DNA of 64,000 bases from Anoplolepis gracilipes (GCF_047496725.1 NC_132970.1:12610001-12674000), one strand, 5' to 3'. Positions 12,045-24,830 are shown, counted from the first letter of the stretch. A program made the numbers and translations. The notes: generated from the sequence alone by a model not told the origin.

Positions 12045-14191
12045 CAGTAAGAAAGTAGAGAACAAGGTAAGCTAATATATATATATATATTATATATATT
12101 AGATTTTCTCAGTGTTATTTTATATTTAATTATCTCTCTCATTTCTTTTTTATTAGAATTTTTACAAAATCTTATTCTTTCTCTTTAAGTCTTAGTTTAG
12201 ATACCCTCCGAGATCGCAGAGTAAAATTAGCGTTAAGGAAATAAGAAATTTTTCCATTCTTTTTTCCTCTCAGCTACGGCTCTCATTTAGTCATCTGATT
12301 CATATCAGCCATATTGTCTTAAACAGCTGAGATGATTACCAGAAATTCTATGTTTCTTTTCTTCTTGGTTTTATCATAATTATGTCATTTAGCGTATTTC
12401 ATTAATATATTTTTAATCTTAACTGTAAGATGTGCGTCGTGAATCACGAAAGTAATATTCAATTATATTAAATTTGTGATAAAACCATCATTTATGCTCG
12501 AAAGATAATATGAACTAGCGAAAGAAAAAGATCGCAAAATCTCATATAACTCCAACCTCAAGAAAATTTCATCCGAGTTAAAACGATGAGAATTGGCAGC
12601 TGTGATACGTATATAAACACTTATATAACTCTATTGCCTTCTACATTATCTGTACCGCGAATTTTATTCCGTTTAACTATCAAGGTAATTATGACATAAA
12701 TTTTGAATACGGACAATTATTTTACGCCAGTAGTAATGCTTCAAGGATTTGCTGCCGACGATGCTTTCCTGATTCTCGCGAAAGGGATTTTCAGGATGGC
12801 GTTGGATAGAGAGGACGCAAAAGAGAGAAAGAGAGAAAGTAGAGGGTGGCAATTTCCAGTTATAACGGCTAATCCGTATTTCATCGCCTAAACGGCGCTC
12901 GTTCGTCTTCGTTCCTCTGCGGTTGAGAGAGCCGGGATGGAAGTCGGAGTCGAGTCGCAGTAAAATATAATTGGGTTTCGAGGATTATCCCGCGGGCGAG
13001 ATAGATCTCCGTGCGACTGGTTCCACTGGGCGGGTATTCCCTTTACCCCCGCGGATCCTCGGCAAGCTCATCACCCGTGGGAGTGCGGCTCATTTAATTC
13101 CTAAATAGGTTGATTGCGCGTTATACTAATCTTGATTAATTATATCTCGTTTGATTCACTAGATCTGTTCTGGGAATACCGATCATAGTCTTAAATCAAT
13201 CATTATAGATTACAAAATCAAATTGGCGAAATAATATACTAATATTATAATCGTTGCTATCATATTAATCTTATCTTCTGTAAAATTATTGAAATTGATT
13301 GTAAAGAAAAGCACAATTTCTGTATTTACGAGGCATTGAAGAAATTAATGAATGTAACTACCATGTACGCGATCCATACTACATAACAGAATAAATTGAT
13401 TTTTGTTTAAAAAAATTTGATGTATCTCTCTTTTGCATCTCATTTCAATACATTGCAGTGCATTGTAATCGCGCTCCTTCTTCTCGCTACTCACGTACGC
13501 ACTTCTTCTACATATCCTTTGCCACATTTACAATTCATTTTTACAATATACAGTGTTTATTACATCGAGTATATTTGCTAATTTAATTAAATTCCCGTTT
13601 AATTAATTTTTATTTAATTAAATTTGTTATTATTACCAAAGAATATGACTCTAATGTATTCTGACGGGCTGTCTTCATCAATTAGAATTATCTTTGTAAT
13701 ATTCAATAATTAATGCTACGTGGATATATGATCCAAGATAATTTAGTTGTTTAATAGTCTTTTCTCGTATAATAACGATTTTCACAATTGTGTGCGCGTT
13801 TGATAATCAATAAAATCGATAAACATTTAATGGCACGGGCAACGTTATCGAACAACTTTCGGCATTAACAAGAAGGGATCGAGAGTTAGAGTTCCAGCGT
13901 TCCTGGTATTAGCCGTAGTTAATGAAGAAGGGCAGCAACGCAGCGACAGGAAGCACTCTGATGAATGGAACCAATTTACCGAGTTGGCGTCTAGTCTATT
14001 TTACTTCTTCCTAAGCCACGGACCTATTGATCTCCCGTTTCTCTCTTATCGTTATCGTACTACATTGGCGCACCGGCATTCTCTCAACGATCTAGTTAAC
14101 GTCGTGTACCAAACGTTCTTTATCATTCTCAGCATGTGTTTCGTTCCTTTATGACAAAATAAATTTATAAATTGTCGCGTTTTCTTTTTTC

Positions 14192-14210
14192 TTTTTTTTT
14201 TTTTTTTTTT
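14192..14210. repeat. Poly(T) tract
   Basis: A run of 19 T residues preceded by further T-rich sequence. No retroelement body is evident beside it. Confidence 0.85.
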
Positions 14211-15896
14211 AAACCCGTAAGTCGGTGAGGAAGACGGAATGGAACGAGAATAAACGAGACATAAAGAGCCAGCGAGTCAACCAGCCGCGAGAAAGAAGCC
14301 GAAGGGGAAGCACGGGTATGGTTTTAAGGAGCCGCGGAGATAAGGATAAGCAGATGAAAGAAATGGCTTCTCGCTCGTCCGCCTCTCGCTATAGTCCTCT
14401 GCGAGACGAGGAAATTTTCTCTCGCGGAAAAGGAAGAGAGCGGCGCTTCTCTTTCCGCATTCGCGACAAAGAGAACGTCGGACCATGAGACCGAGAGATA
14501 TCGTATACTCAGCGACATGGGAAAGCCGACGCGACGACGAGAGAAAGGAGGCATCTGCGTGTGAAAAGCGTGGGCGAAGCTGTCGCTGATAACGCGGGAC
14601 ACGCGCCGGATTTCCGGTCTTATCCGGTCGACGATTGACCGCGCTGATAAAACCACCCCTTACCTCACGACGCTCGCGTTCGCGTTCGCAAGGCAATCGA
14701 GACGCAGAAGAAGCGAAAGACAAGAAAGACGACAACGGAATGGCGTTAATTAATCTGCCACGGTGCGGCGTTTGTCGGTCCCCGCTGAATTATACAGCAA
14801 GATCGATCGTGGTATCGTGATACAGCAATACGTAATACGAAAATAAATAAGTAATGTAATATGTATTTGGAATCTACAGTTGATAATCATTCTAAATCTA
14901 TTTGCAAATATTCGCTAGAGTTGATGAATTATTTCTTATGTTTAATTGTCAATATCAATGAACATAAATACTCTTTATAACTTTAATCGTATACATGTAA
15001 TACTATCAAGAAATTTTCTTCTATAAATAATAGAAATATATTTTCGAAAAACGTAAAGTAGGTACGAGACTTTTTCATGAGGCAGCCGGCGACGCTTTTC
15101 CTCGCGAGAAGAGAGAGACACAGGAAAATATACAAATGTAATCCGTCTATCAACACCGCAGCTGCCTCCAATCTCGTCAGCGTGATGGCAGGCCCGACGG
15201 AACTCATTCTAACAGCGAAACCACGTCGCTTAATCGCATTTCGTAATTTTCTCCGTCCTGTTGCGACTCGCGTCGGCGAAAATTCTACGCGCCGATCTCA
15301 AAGCGTTCGTTTAAACGAAAATATTACTTAATTAGTCGCACAGCAATTATGCACGTATTTATGTAATGCGTACTCTCCCTTAAATTGTTTTATCAGCGTA
15401 TATGTATCCACCGTTGCGGTCTGTCAATTTCATTAAAAATTTAGCGCCTCGGTAACACGTCATATTGCAGCGGTTTTTCCACAAGCATTACGGACGTTAT
15501 CAGGTATATCTACATTTATTTAAAGCACATTCGAAAAGGGTACGTTTTGTCTACGTAGGATGACCGGAATTTACCGTCATCGTGTCAGACAGCCGCTCCG
15601 ACGAACGCAATTAAACGCAGTAATTTACAAGGACGAGAGGTGGGGGACGAGGGAGAAAAGCCCGTAGAGCACGGTTTGTGTGCGCGGAGTGTGTCCAGAC
15701 CGTATCCATCACAGCGGTTATCCACGCGCAGAAAGGGTTTGTTAGGGGCGAGATAAGAAAACGCGTACATGGGCTTCGCGGGGTGACCGGAGGTGGTATG
15801 CAAATGTGGGGTCACCCGGTATATATTCCGCCGGCCGACGTGTACACGCACGCACGCACACTGGCCGTGGGGAGAGGAGATGAGAGAGGGGCAGAG

Positions 15897-15916
15897 GAGG
15901 GGGGAGGGGGGAGGGG
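15897..15916 (+). other. G-run cluster, probable G-quadruplex motif
   Basis: Two runs of six G and one of four, each separated by a single A, directly after further G-rich sequence (15879-15896). The six-base runs can each supply tracts, giving a strong quadruplex motif in a CpG-rich island. Confidence 0.6.
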
Positions 15917-16070
15917 AGAGGAGTCCACGCGTACCCTCCGCGGAGTCTTTGTTATTGTAATGCCCCGCGAAGATATCGCATTCCACGCTCGCTTTAAAGT
16001 AAAATCAACCTACGGACGTCCCACGCGAGACGAGCTGCAACTTTATATAAAGCTAACGCACACGTACAGA

Positions 16071-16090
16071 TGTGTGCGCGCGCGCGCGAA
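16071..16090. other. TG/CG alternating tract, Z-DNA prone
   Basis: TGTG followed by about seven CG units, in the GC-rich island 15600-16250. Confidence 0.6.
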
Positions 16091-16390
16091 CGTTTCTCTC
16101 ACCTGCTCGCGTTCACCTGCGCGTGTTAACATACGTCGAAATCGGTCGACGCCGGGGGTCCTCTTGGTGCTGGGATCACGCTCGGTACTCGAGAATCGAA
16201 TCGAATGGAGAGGGACGTGAAGCCCTTGGATGCACGGAAGACTGATCCGCTTGAGAGTTCGAAGGAATCGTTTACAATTCGAACTGAAAATGGCGATGGG
16301 ATCTGAATGTCACAGAGAGATGTGCGTGCTTGACCGAAAGATCTAGATGCGCATACACAATCGGAGTGAATTGTCGTCGGAGTCGAAGGA

Positions 16391-16826
16391 TATGTAAAGA
16401 GGAACTGGATGGGTCAGCTATGTCAAAAGTTAATAAATCTAATACATATCGAGATTCATGAATTTGACATTGCGCAGAGCTCTTCTATTAGCCTTTCAAA
16501 ATATAAAATTAATAATTAATTTGCGAGTTAAAGATTTGTCTCATAGAATATAATTTAATTTCAAAATCGTAAATATTATCTTATATCAAAGTAATTGCTT
16601 CTAGCACCAAGTTTACAGTGACAACAAAAAATTCATAAAAATAAAAAATTTAATTCTCCTTAAACAGGCAATCTCTACTTTAACTCGCAAATTAATTATT
16701 AATTTCAACTTTTCAAAGGCTAAAAATATGTATGTTTTGCACAATATCTTTATGAATCTTAAAATATATATTAGATAAATTAACTTTTGACATATAGCTA
16801 ATTTGTCCAGTCTCTTCTTAAGATAG
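16391..16826. mobile_element. Foldback element with long inverted arms (MITE-like)
   Basis: Left arm about 16391-16533 and right arm 16678-16826 are inverted copies around a 144-base AT-rich loop (16534-16677). The inner 28 bases are identical (16506-16533 against 16678-16705). The outer block at 16416-16434 matches the complement of 16779-16799, sharing TGTCAAAAGTTAAT. The outermost sequence (AGGAACTGG and the complement of CCAGTCTCTTCTT) also aligns. No transposase frame is present. Best explained as a non-autonomous DNA transposon or a foldback repeat. Confidence 0.75.
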
Positions 16827-19340
16827 AAATAGCCTGAGATGAGTATTCTTTAACTGAAAATGTCATTGACACTTGTGACATTTTTCATTTTGAAATAAAA
16901 CTTCGAAGAGTATTAAAAATATCAGTGTGTCATTAAAAGATATGATATGTCAAGGATCTGAAATGTGTTCTAAGAACATCGATCTAAGAACACGAAAATA
17001 TGACTTTACAGCAAATGTAGTCCATCGATTTTATGTCAAAAACCATTTATTCGATGTAGCCTCACGTAGACGTCTCTCTTCGAGGGCAAATTTGTCCACT
17101 GCACTTTCCGTTGAGTGGAAAGCTATGTCCGTAATCGCTATATCTTGCATTACCGAAGAATGATTGCTGCCGGTTAGAGCAAGAATATCTCTGAGAAAAT
17201 TTTTTAAAAGTATAAAAGACTATAAATAATATCGTATTAGAAAAATAGAAAGAAAGAAAGATCAAATGACATATACCTATTTACCATTAAATGCAATGAA
17301 ATTGGTTAAATTAATACAATAGTATCAAAAATCATAATCAATTATTTCTAGAAATTTCTCTATAGAATTTTTTCAAACAACATCACGTATATAAAGTTTA
17401 TTAAAGAACATCCACTTTTATCGTTTATAATTATACGCCAAAAATAATTCGTAAATTTTACCGATTTACAAATCGAATTTTCTTAAGAAATAAACATCAA
17501 TAATCATTTAAACTTCAAATGTATATATTATGTTATTTATATGCTTTCTTCTCTGTCTTTTTTTATTTTCTCTCTCTCTTTCTCTCTTTTTGATAACATT
17601 GCTAATGTAGTGCAGCACAAGCTCCCTTTTGCTGTTTCTCTTCCCTTCCATTTTAACGCGAACAGCGCATAGACAGCATCGAGAAAGTTTCGCGAACTGC
17701 GTGCTGCCGACTGTTCGAAAGTTAAACGAACGACTCCAATTATGCAGCCGGTGCTGCAACGAGCCCCGCTCTTCCAGCGGGAGCTGTTTATTTTACAAAT
17801 TTATTATTGGCGTTACAACGAATTACTGAATTCCCTCTTTCGCTCCCTCGCTATTTCTCGTTCTAACCGCCATCTCCCCGTACTCCCCCTGCAGTACCTG
17901 CTATTTTATTTCTTTCTCTGCTTTCTAAATGATGCTTCTTCGTTCATGTATCTTCATTCTTGTCTCGCCAATGTTTCAAAATCACAAGTAAGAAATTTCA
18001 AGTAGGAATTAAATCTGACAGAAGAATTATATAAAAATTTTTATTTTACTTTTTTGTTAATTTTTGACATATCGAGTTCTTTGAAAGAGATAAAAAAGAC
18101 GCATATATTAAAATTCCACTTAACGTATCTTTGCTCTGTTGACTCTTTGATTATTTACGATTATTTTAATAAAACTGATATGCAAAATGTCTCAATCGAT
18201 TGGATGACTAATTCAATCATCTCCTAATTTCCGATGTGGAAAGAACAAACAAAACACGTCGTATAACCGACATAATTGCGCACACTTGGAGAGAAACGAT
18301 ATTTTGACGAAAGCATAAAAGCCGCGCGTTTTTGTATGTCGAAAACCCCGACACGACGCGGAGAAAAGAGGCAATCGGGAGAATCACTCACCGACGGGCT
18401 GGCCGGCCGTTGATGCTGGAGCGCGCGTCAATTTTCTGCTCGCCCGGCTGCCATAACTCGCCGTAAAAAATTGGCAAGTGAAAAAAAAAGGAAAAGAGAG
18501 AACGGGCGCGCGCGTATCCTGTCACGAGTTAATGAGAAGCTACCGATCGTCACGTCGCCTGATGTGCCGAGGCTATGAATAATTAAACGCTCGCTCCGGG
18601 TATCGGAGCGTAATCTTTAAACGTAGGCTTGACCGTAAAAAGAATTATTAAAGGGCGATATTTGGGAATTATAAGGGAATTATTAAATTTCTCTCTTGTT
18701 CGGTTAGGCTCGCAATGCCCCGTATTAAACGCACACTGTCAGGGTAAACGCGGTTCAAACTCGCGATCATTTGTACCTGTGTTACAAAAATTTTTCCATC
18801 TATCAAATGTGTCGATGCTGGTACGCGCGTGTCGCGGCGGATTGTTGTTTTGATAAAGTAATTCGATTTCGGGCGATAATTAAATTCTCAACGACGCGAC
18901 GACCTTGTAGGTTGCACGTTGCAGCTGTACGTTGCAGAAATAACGAAAGAGACAATTGCAAATCGTAAACCTTGGAATAGGATTATTTTTTATAACAAAT
19001 GCTACAAAACTTTGCGAAATTATATTATAATGTATAACTGGTAAAAAATGATTTCTGGTGAAATAATAAGTCGAAAATGTAGATTAAAACTTTTTCAAAC
19101 GAGATTTTTTTTTAAGAAAGATAAATATTTAGATGTTTAAGTCTAAATAAATTATCATGCTCTCGTGTTACTTATTAGATTCATTAAAATTCAATTTCGA
19201 TACCGATTGTCAACATATTACATTGTGATAAAAAAAAATAAAAATTTTTACACATATATAATTTTCTCTCCTTTTTTTAATAATTTAAAATATTTCACAT
19301 TGTTTTCGAATTGTTTCGAAACAATGTATCTTTTTATTTA
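16827..19340. other. Noncoding, mixed composition
   Basis: AT-rich at 16830-17560 and 18000-18240, GC-balanced at 17600-17930 and 18300-18950. Contains the weak exon candidate at 18392. No other gene evidence. Confidence 0.6.
18392..18447 (-). other. Possible short minus-strand exon (56 bp), weak
   Basis: On the minus strand a long T/C tract (around 18480-18500) and TTATGGCAG lead into 56 bases ending at a GTGAGTG donor (GT at 18391-18390). Frame 1 reads PGEQKIDARSSINGRPAR and frame 2 RASRKLTRAPASTAGQPV. The GC-rich context makes open frames of this length common, so the splice signals are the only real evidence. Confidence 0.15.
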
Positions 19341-19908
19341 TACAGTGTGTTCCAAGATTTAACTGACAAACTGAGAGCATATTCTACAAGTGAAAATAAG
19401 CAAAAAATGTTATATGAAATTTGGTTAAAAATGCTTTACAAAGTTATATAATATTAAAACTGAACATGAAATAGGTAAAAACGGATTTTACAAGATAGAG
19501 TATATTTCAATTCTCATAATAGTCATGTATGGACCTATAATAATTCACGTTCTACCAAAAGAAATTTTCGATGTGATATTTAAATAGATATACTCAATGA
19601 CCTACTCATTGGTCCGTACTTCTTATCTGATCGATTGAATGGAATACTTTTTCAAATATTTTTATCAAATGATTTACCAATTTTAATGGAAAAATATGCC
19701 ACTGCGTTACTAAATCCTTCCATTAATATTTTGCGCAATGGAAAATTCGTTGTTACCTATTTCATGTTCCATTTCAATGTTTGTTTAACTTGCAATAACT
19801 TTGTAATAAAGCATTTCTAATCAAACTTCATATAACATTTTTTTATTTCCTAGAATAGTAAAATATGCTTCCGCAGTTTGTCTATTAAATCCTGGGATAC
19901 TCTGTGTA
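19341..19908. mobile_element. Non-autonomous DNA transposon with about 160-170-bp terminal inverted repeats
   Basis: The left end begins TACAGTGTGTTCCAAGATTT and the right end, reverse-complemented, begins TACACAGAGTATCCCAGGAT. Both continue into a shared GACAAACTG, AGCATATT, ATGTTATATGAA and ATGCTTTA. The similarity extends inward to ATGAAATAGGTAA-AACG, giving arms of roughly 19341-19495 and 19735-19908. TA occurs at both boundaries, compatible with a TA target. The interior holds only a 61-codon open frame (19635-19820) with no transposase motif and partly inside the right arm. Family not assigned. Confidence 0.75.
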
Positions 19909-22543
19909 TCAATAAGCCACTATATCGAACGACATATATAAGATTGTTATAAATTATTCGAGTTTAAAAAACAAATATATTGTATAAATGTTCTAATTTT
20001 TAAAACCACTTTTTTCCAAATCTCTTTTCTTCGCATCTTTGCATAAAATATTATTATTTTACATTTTAGTTTTATTACTGCATGAAAAATAATTCCTTTC
20101 TCCAATAGTATCATGATATTGGACGCATCCTGTAACTATTAATATAATATGGCCTATTATAATATAGTAACGAATTATATTGCATTAATTTATAAAATAG
20201 TAGTATAATGCTGAATAAAATGATGTATTTATTATACATATATAGAGCCAAATCGCATCCAATGAAAATGTGGAAACGGTAGTTTGCAACGGTAGTTGGC
20301 AGTTGTCAAATTATTGGCAAGCGATTAAAGCAGTGTAAAGTCTGCGCGTACTTGTACCGCGACGAATAATTTAAGCGTGTGATTGCCGGGCAGGCAAATA
20401 ATACCCGTACGATAAACAACGGACCCGCCAACGCAAGTTAATCGCTCCATTGTCCGATTGTGTCGACGTGCGTGAGCGAATTCCGTCGCTCTCTCGTATG
20501 GTAACGCGCCACGCGCTCTAACATGGACAAAACGACTTGGTTATATCATTGCTTTTCCATGAACAAAACGCCGCGCATAACCGCGCGCGCTCGTTTCTGT
20601 TCGCGTTTTCGTGCATTAAACCGCGAATAAATATGTCCCATAGGATGAACTCGCGTACATCGTCGCTATCGTACGCTGCTTGATGATGTCGAGCGTAGTT
20701 CCGCAACGTGAATTGTCAGACCGTAAGGGCATATATCGAGGAAATTAATAGAACTTCCGGTTGCACATACACATGCAATATATATGATATTTCAATATTA
20801 ACATTCTAGAAATATGGTAGCTTTCTAAAAATTTCATTTATCATTGCATAATTCAATAAAATGTGAAACATAAATCGTTAAATATAATTCTGCCTTATAT
20901 CAAAATGATCCTGGCAAGTGAATAAAAGTGAATAAAACCTTCATATAAGCATGGAAATACTGTATTATTCATTCTGTTTTTTATTGTTTAAAATATTACT
21001 CCGGATTATTACATTAACTCAATATTATCTCTTATATTCTGTAAATAATATTTCATAATTCTGTCAAATATGAATATGTTAGTCAGCAGTTATATCGATG
21101 AATATGTGTTGAACTCAACTGGCGACTATGCGACATTTTGGTACTTTGACCTCCGGAATAATCTAATTTTCTTCAACTCCCTGTATACCGTCTACAAAGC
21201 GCGCCAGCTGTCGAATCATTATCGTATATCCACCCAGCTTTATCGTAACCTTCTGATCTAAATTGCACGGTACTCATTGCGCATCGGGCAGCTGTTATCG
21301 ACGAGAGAATCGATCTCCCAGATCGGTCGCAGCGCGCCAAGTTTCAATCGTCCGGATTCGGTCGCGTAATCCGATAAGGAAAGCCGATGGAAGTTAGTGC
21401 TTTTCGGGAAAATCTCATCTGACGGGCCGACGCGCGATCTCATTCTAGGGCAGGATTATCACGCCCTACCGCACTAACCGATGGGGATCCGTAGGTCTTG
21501 CTGCAACACGATGGGGGGTAAATAAGAGGGGTCCCGGCGAAGGCGGCATACTAGTATAGGTATGACACGATACGAGGAAGCTATTGCAAGAAGCGAAAAG
21601 TCAATCAACCGCTCCCGCCGTTGTTTGTACGCGGCTCAACACTAATTCCTGTTTGTACGTCTGATTAAACGCCCGCATAGGGGATTTTTCCTTGCCTTAT
21701 AATCGGCAACGTGGATCAGCGCAAATACATTTCGGTGTTAAAAAAATTCTCCAACAAAAAAATCTCTCGTAATCGAGCCTTAGAAAACTGCAAGAGAGAG
21801 AAAAAGTATGCGAATAAAACAAATAGCCGACTATTTCGATGATCGTCAACAATCATCGTTGCACAAAGGAAGATGGCATAAAAGAACGCAAGACTAGCGT
21901 TATTTCTTGGAAATGTGTGTGTGTGCGTGTGTGCCGCTGTACCAATAATACTTTCATCAAGATATAAACCCTCCAGGCGGGAGAAAGTGCCAAGGCCCAC
22001 AGGACGAAGAGGAGGACTACTACCAACCCCGGTTAGCCGGGATACATATCTACTCCTGGGGAGCCGTTAGCTTGAAGATGGCTCCCACGGGAAACCAACT
22101 CTCAGACTCATCGTGGCAAGTAACGACCGCATTCCCTCTCTTATTCCACTCGATTCGGGTCGGTTCGTCTATCCTCGTGCAGGGTTTCTTCGACCTTTAA
22201 CAGCTCGCTTCAGTTTCGCGCATTCTTCTTCGAACATATTCGCCGTTTCCCCGAGGAAAAAGTTTTCGGCCGTGGAAGCACCAGACAAGAATTTACATCG
22301 CTAGAGAGTTTCCACTGAATTAGATTGATAAGAATATACAAATGTGTAAAAACTGCTTTGATTCTTTATACCAAAAAAATCTAATTCATTTATGTGTAAG
22401 TGAAAAAAAACAATATCAGTTTTCCGAATAGTTATATATATAATTTAATTTATACAATATTTTATACATATATATTATTTATCTTTATTTAAATTTTATC
22501 ATTTTATTCAATAAAAATGCTAAAAAATGAAATTATAATAGAA

Positions 22544-22579
<36 letters not shown>

Positions 22580-22585
22580 ATATAT
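19909..22585. other. Noncoding, with GC-rich patches
   Basis: AT-rich at 19910-20240 and 20740-21060; GC-balanced at 20270-20740 and 21110-22300. The patch at 21940-22130 holds ordered non-repetitive sequence (for example CCCCGGTTAGCCGGG at 22027) that may be conserved noncoding DNA. No gene is supported. Confidence 0.55.
22547..22577. repeat. (AT)n microsatellite
   Basis: About 31 bases of AT repeat immediately before the 22586-22722 hairpin, whose loop is also TA repeat. Confidence 0.9.
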
Positions 22586-22722
22586 AATTATTATCCATTT
22601 TACATTCTATCGTGTATCTATTTTGTCCAAAAGAGCGATATATATATATATATATATATATATCTCGCTCTTTTGGACAAAATACAATAGATACACGATA
22701 GAATGTAAAATGGATAATAATT
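22586..22722. repeat. Near-perfect inverted repeat with a TA-repeat loop
   Basis: Bases 22586-22622 (37 nt) pair exactly with 22686-22722. Bases 22623-22638 (16 nt) pair exactly with 22665-22680. Only a 5-base insertion (22681-22685) interrupts the 53-bp stem. The loop is about 26 bases of TA repeat, and a longer AT microsatellite lies just upstream (22547-22577). The near-identity of the arms implies a recent origin or ongoing arm correction. It could be a small foldback element inserted in a TA tract or, if transcribed, a long hairpin RNA. Confidence 0.85.
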
Positions 22723-24744
22723 GACATAATGTTGGGCAATTAATGTCATAATTCTCAATGTGACAAAATTGTTTTAATTAGTACTTCTTATTGTTTAATG
22801 AGAAAAGTTTGCGATAAAATTCATTATTCATAGGATGTAACGCATGCACGCAAACGCATAATAGCAGTGAGAAGGGACAGAAATGACAAGCGACAAGAGC
22901 GGTGCAACAAGAACACGATACTAATTTGTCTAACACGATGAGCAACAATGTTTCGGTTCTTCGGTACATATAATATATGTACGAATACTATATGTGGTCG
23001 ATGCCGCATGTCATCTACGCTCGACACAATGAACACGATTTTCTTGCTCTCTGAGTCCGAGACAATGGTCTTAACATTGTAAAGGGCGGACTTGACTTGC
23101 TAAGGAAGTTCTCGTTGGCCGATCTCAACGCTATTGTGTGAGCGCAGAATCCTAAATTTGTGTTGCATATAAAAGAAATATATCTTTCATATTATAATAT
23201 CCCACATATATGCCGGATCTTTTCAAATTATGGAATTTTTAAAAATATTTGGAATCAATTTTTCCTATCGATGATTTTGTGAGATTATTAATGTTACAAT
23301 TTCTTAACGCGCGTTCAAAAATCGATATAATATAATATTTAAATTTTTGCATTAGAAAATTAAATTAATTAAAAAATAATATTTTATTGTACATTTGCAC
23401 ATTAGAGTTTTAATTATAAAAGGATAAACAGTACAAATAAGAATAACGGATACTGGCAAATTAATTACTGATTCATATGCTCATAATACGCGTAATGGGA
23501 ATAAAATATGAAAAAATGTGTAAATGGGGGACTTCACTTTAATAAATAAATTTCATAAAAAGTTTTATTTGCATAATAATTTTGTACATGTATATTGAGA
23601 CAGAACTCAGTAAATCGTTATTAAAACTTTTATATATTATAAAATGTACACAGCTTGATGCAATGTTTTTGTTGCGTACTAGATATGATTCAACATCATA
23701 TAATAATGCAGTTAGCATTCTGTTTTTATTACTTACGAATACTTCTTTTTTCGTAAAACATGTAATGCACGATAAATTGTAAAAAACGATAAAAACATTT
23801 CTTTGACAAATGTGATGTTAATACGTCAGTATAATTCTTTCGTGATTGAAATAAAATAATTAGTGATGCCATTATTAGCAATACCATTATATTTGTGTGA
23901 GATCCTTTGTTAAATATTAATATTGATAACATTTAATTTATGTGCAATGATAAGAGAACGCGTTACGTAAGCTCGTGTGTCAACAATTATTATCGAAAAT
24001 TGAATACAGATAACAATAAAAGTTTAATATATCGATTTGCATATTATCAGAAAGAATAATGAAAATCTTTACGCATTGCATTTTTTCAATTACAATATCA
24101 ATGTAAAATTTATACCTACTTGTATACGAAAATGATCATATCGGTTAAGATTGTTTCGGCTTTTCCTAAGTAAAAAGCACTGATAAAATTATCGTTAAAC
24201 TACCTTAAGCAAACTATCGTTCTAATGACATAGTCTCGTGCCTCGTGGTGTTATCGACGGTTAATTGAATGACCTGTCGACGAAATGGAGTAAAGAACGT
24301 AGGAAGCCTACCAGAGATACGTTAGTGGAGCACAGAACCCTGGTGACAGCGGATTACTGCACAGCTTGGAGAAAGTAATTTCGCGAGATAGGCGCTTCGT
24401 GAAGCACACAGGCGTAGAGCACGATATTAAAGCGGCAATGCGCGGAATATGGTAATGTTCGGAGGTAGCATGGGGAAGGGGAGAAAGTGGAATAACGGAG
24501 GGAAATAACGAAACGACGTAGACGCGACGTAGCTGGACATCGGGCAGCGGTGAAATCCGTCCGAACAAAGGAAACGTCGAGAGCTACGCACATTTATTCC
24601 GTTCAATTTCATCGCCCGCGAGTCGGTTCGCGCAAACGGCGACGCTAATGGCAGTTCCATTCTCGAGATTTTCGAATTTCTCGCAAAGCCCGGTTTCGCT
24701 CCGACTCGCCCAGGAGTTTCAGATTTTCCGGCACTTCGAGATTC

Positions 24745-24747
<3 letters not shown>

Positions 24748-24825
<78 letters not shown>
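24748..24825. repeat. (CT)n microsatellite, about 78 bp
   Basis: Uninterrupted CT dinucleotide run of about 39 units. It produces a spurious minus-strand open frame rich in Arg-Glu repeats. Likely polymorphic. Confidence 0.95.

Positions 24826-24830
<5 letters not shown>

Larger units (their letters stand above)
8881..14220. other. Noncoding, mixed composition
   Basis: AT-rich stretches (8930-10430, 11000-11400, 11860-12700, 13100-13860) alternate with more GC-balanced patches (10440-10980, 11440-11860, 12730-13100, 13860-14110). A purine-rich segment (10590-10720) gives a Lys/Arg/Glu-rich chance frame. No coding exon is supported. Confidence 0.6.
14221..16390. other. GC-rich island, no gene identified
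   Basis: GC- and CpG-rich at 14221-14820 and 15060-16390. The longest chance frames of the window (152 codons minus at 14277-14735; 180 codons plus at 15678-16220) lie here but are Arg/Ser-rich and overlap on opposite strands, as expected for GC-rich noncoding DNA. A TATATAAA sequence at 16044 followed by CpG-rich DNA could mark a promoter, but no transcript is evident. Confidence 0.45.

Noticed and set aside
14277..14735. Minus-strand open frame of 152 codons
   Set aside because: Overlapping frames of similar length on both strands; Arg/Ser-rich composition typical of GC-rich noncoding DNA.
15678..16220. Longest + open frame, 180 codons
   Set aside because: Arg/Thr-rich, overlaps a long minus-strand frame in the same GC-rich island, and passes through G-runs and CG repeats; no known domain or splice context.
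18750..18765. GGTTCAAACTC resembling a tRNA B box
   Set aside because: Key B-box positions differ and no A box or cloverleaf can be built around it.
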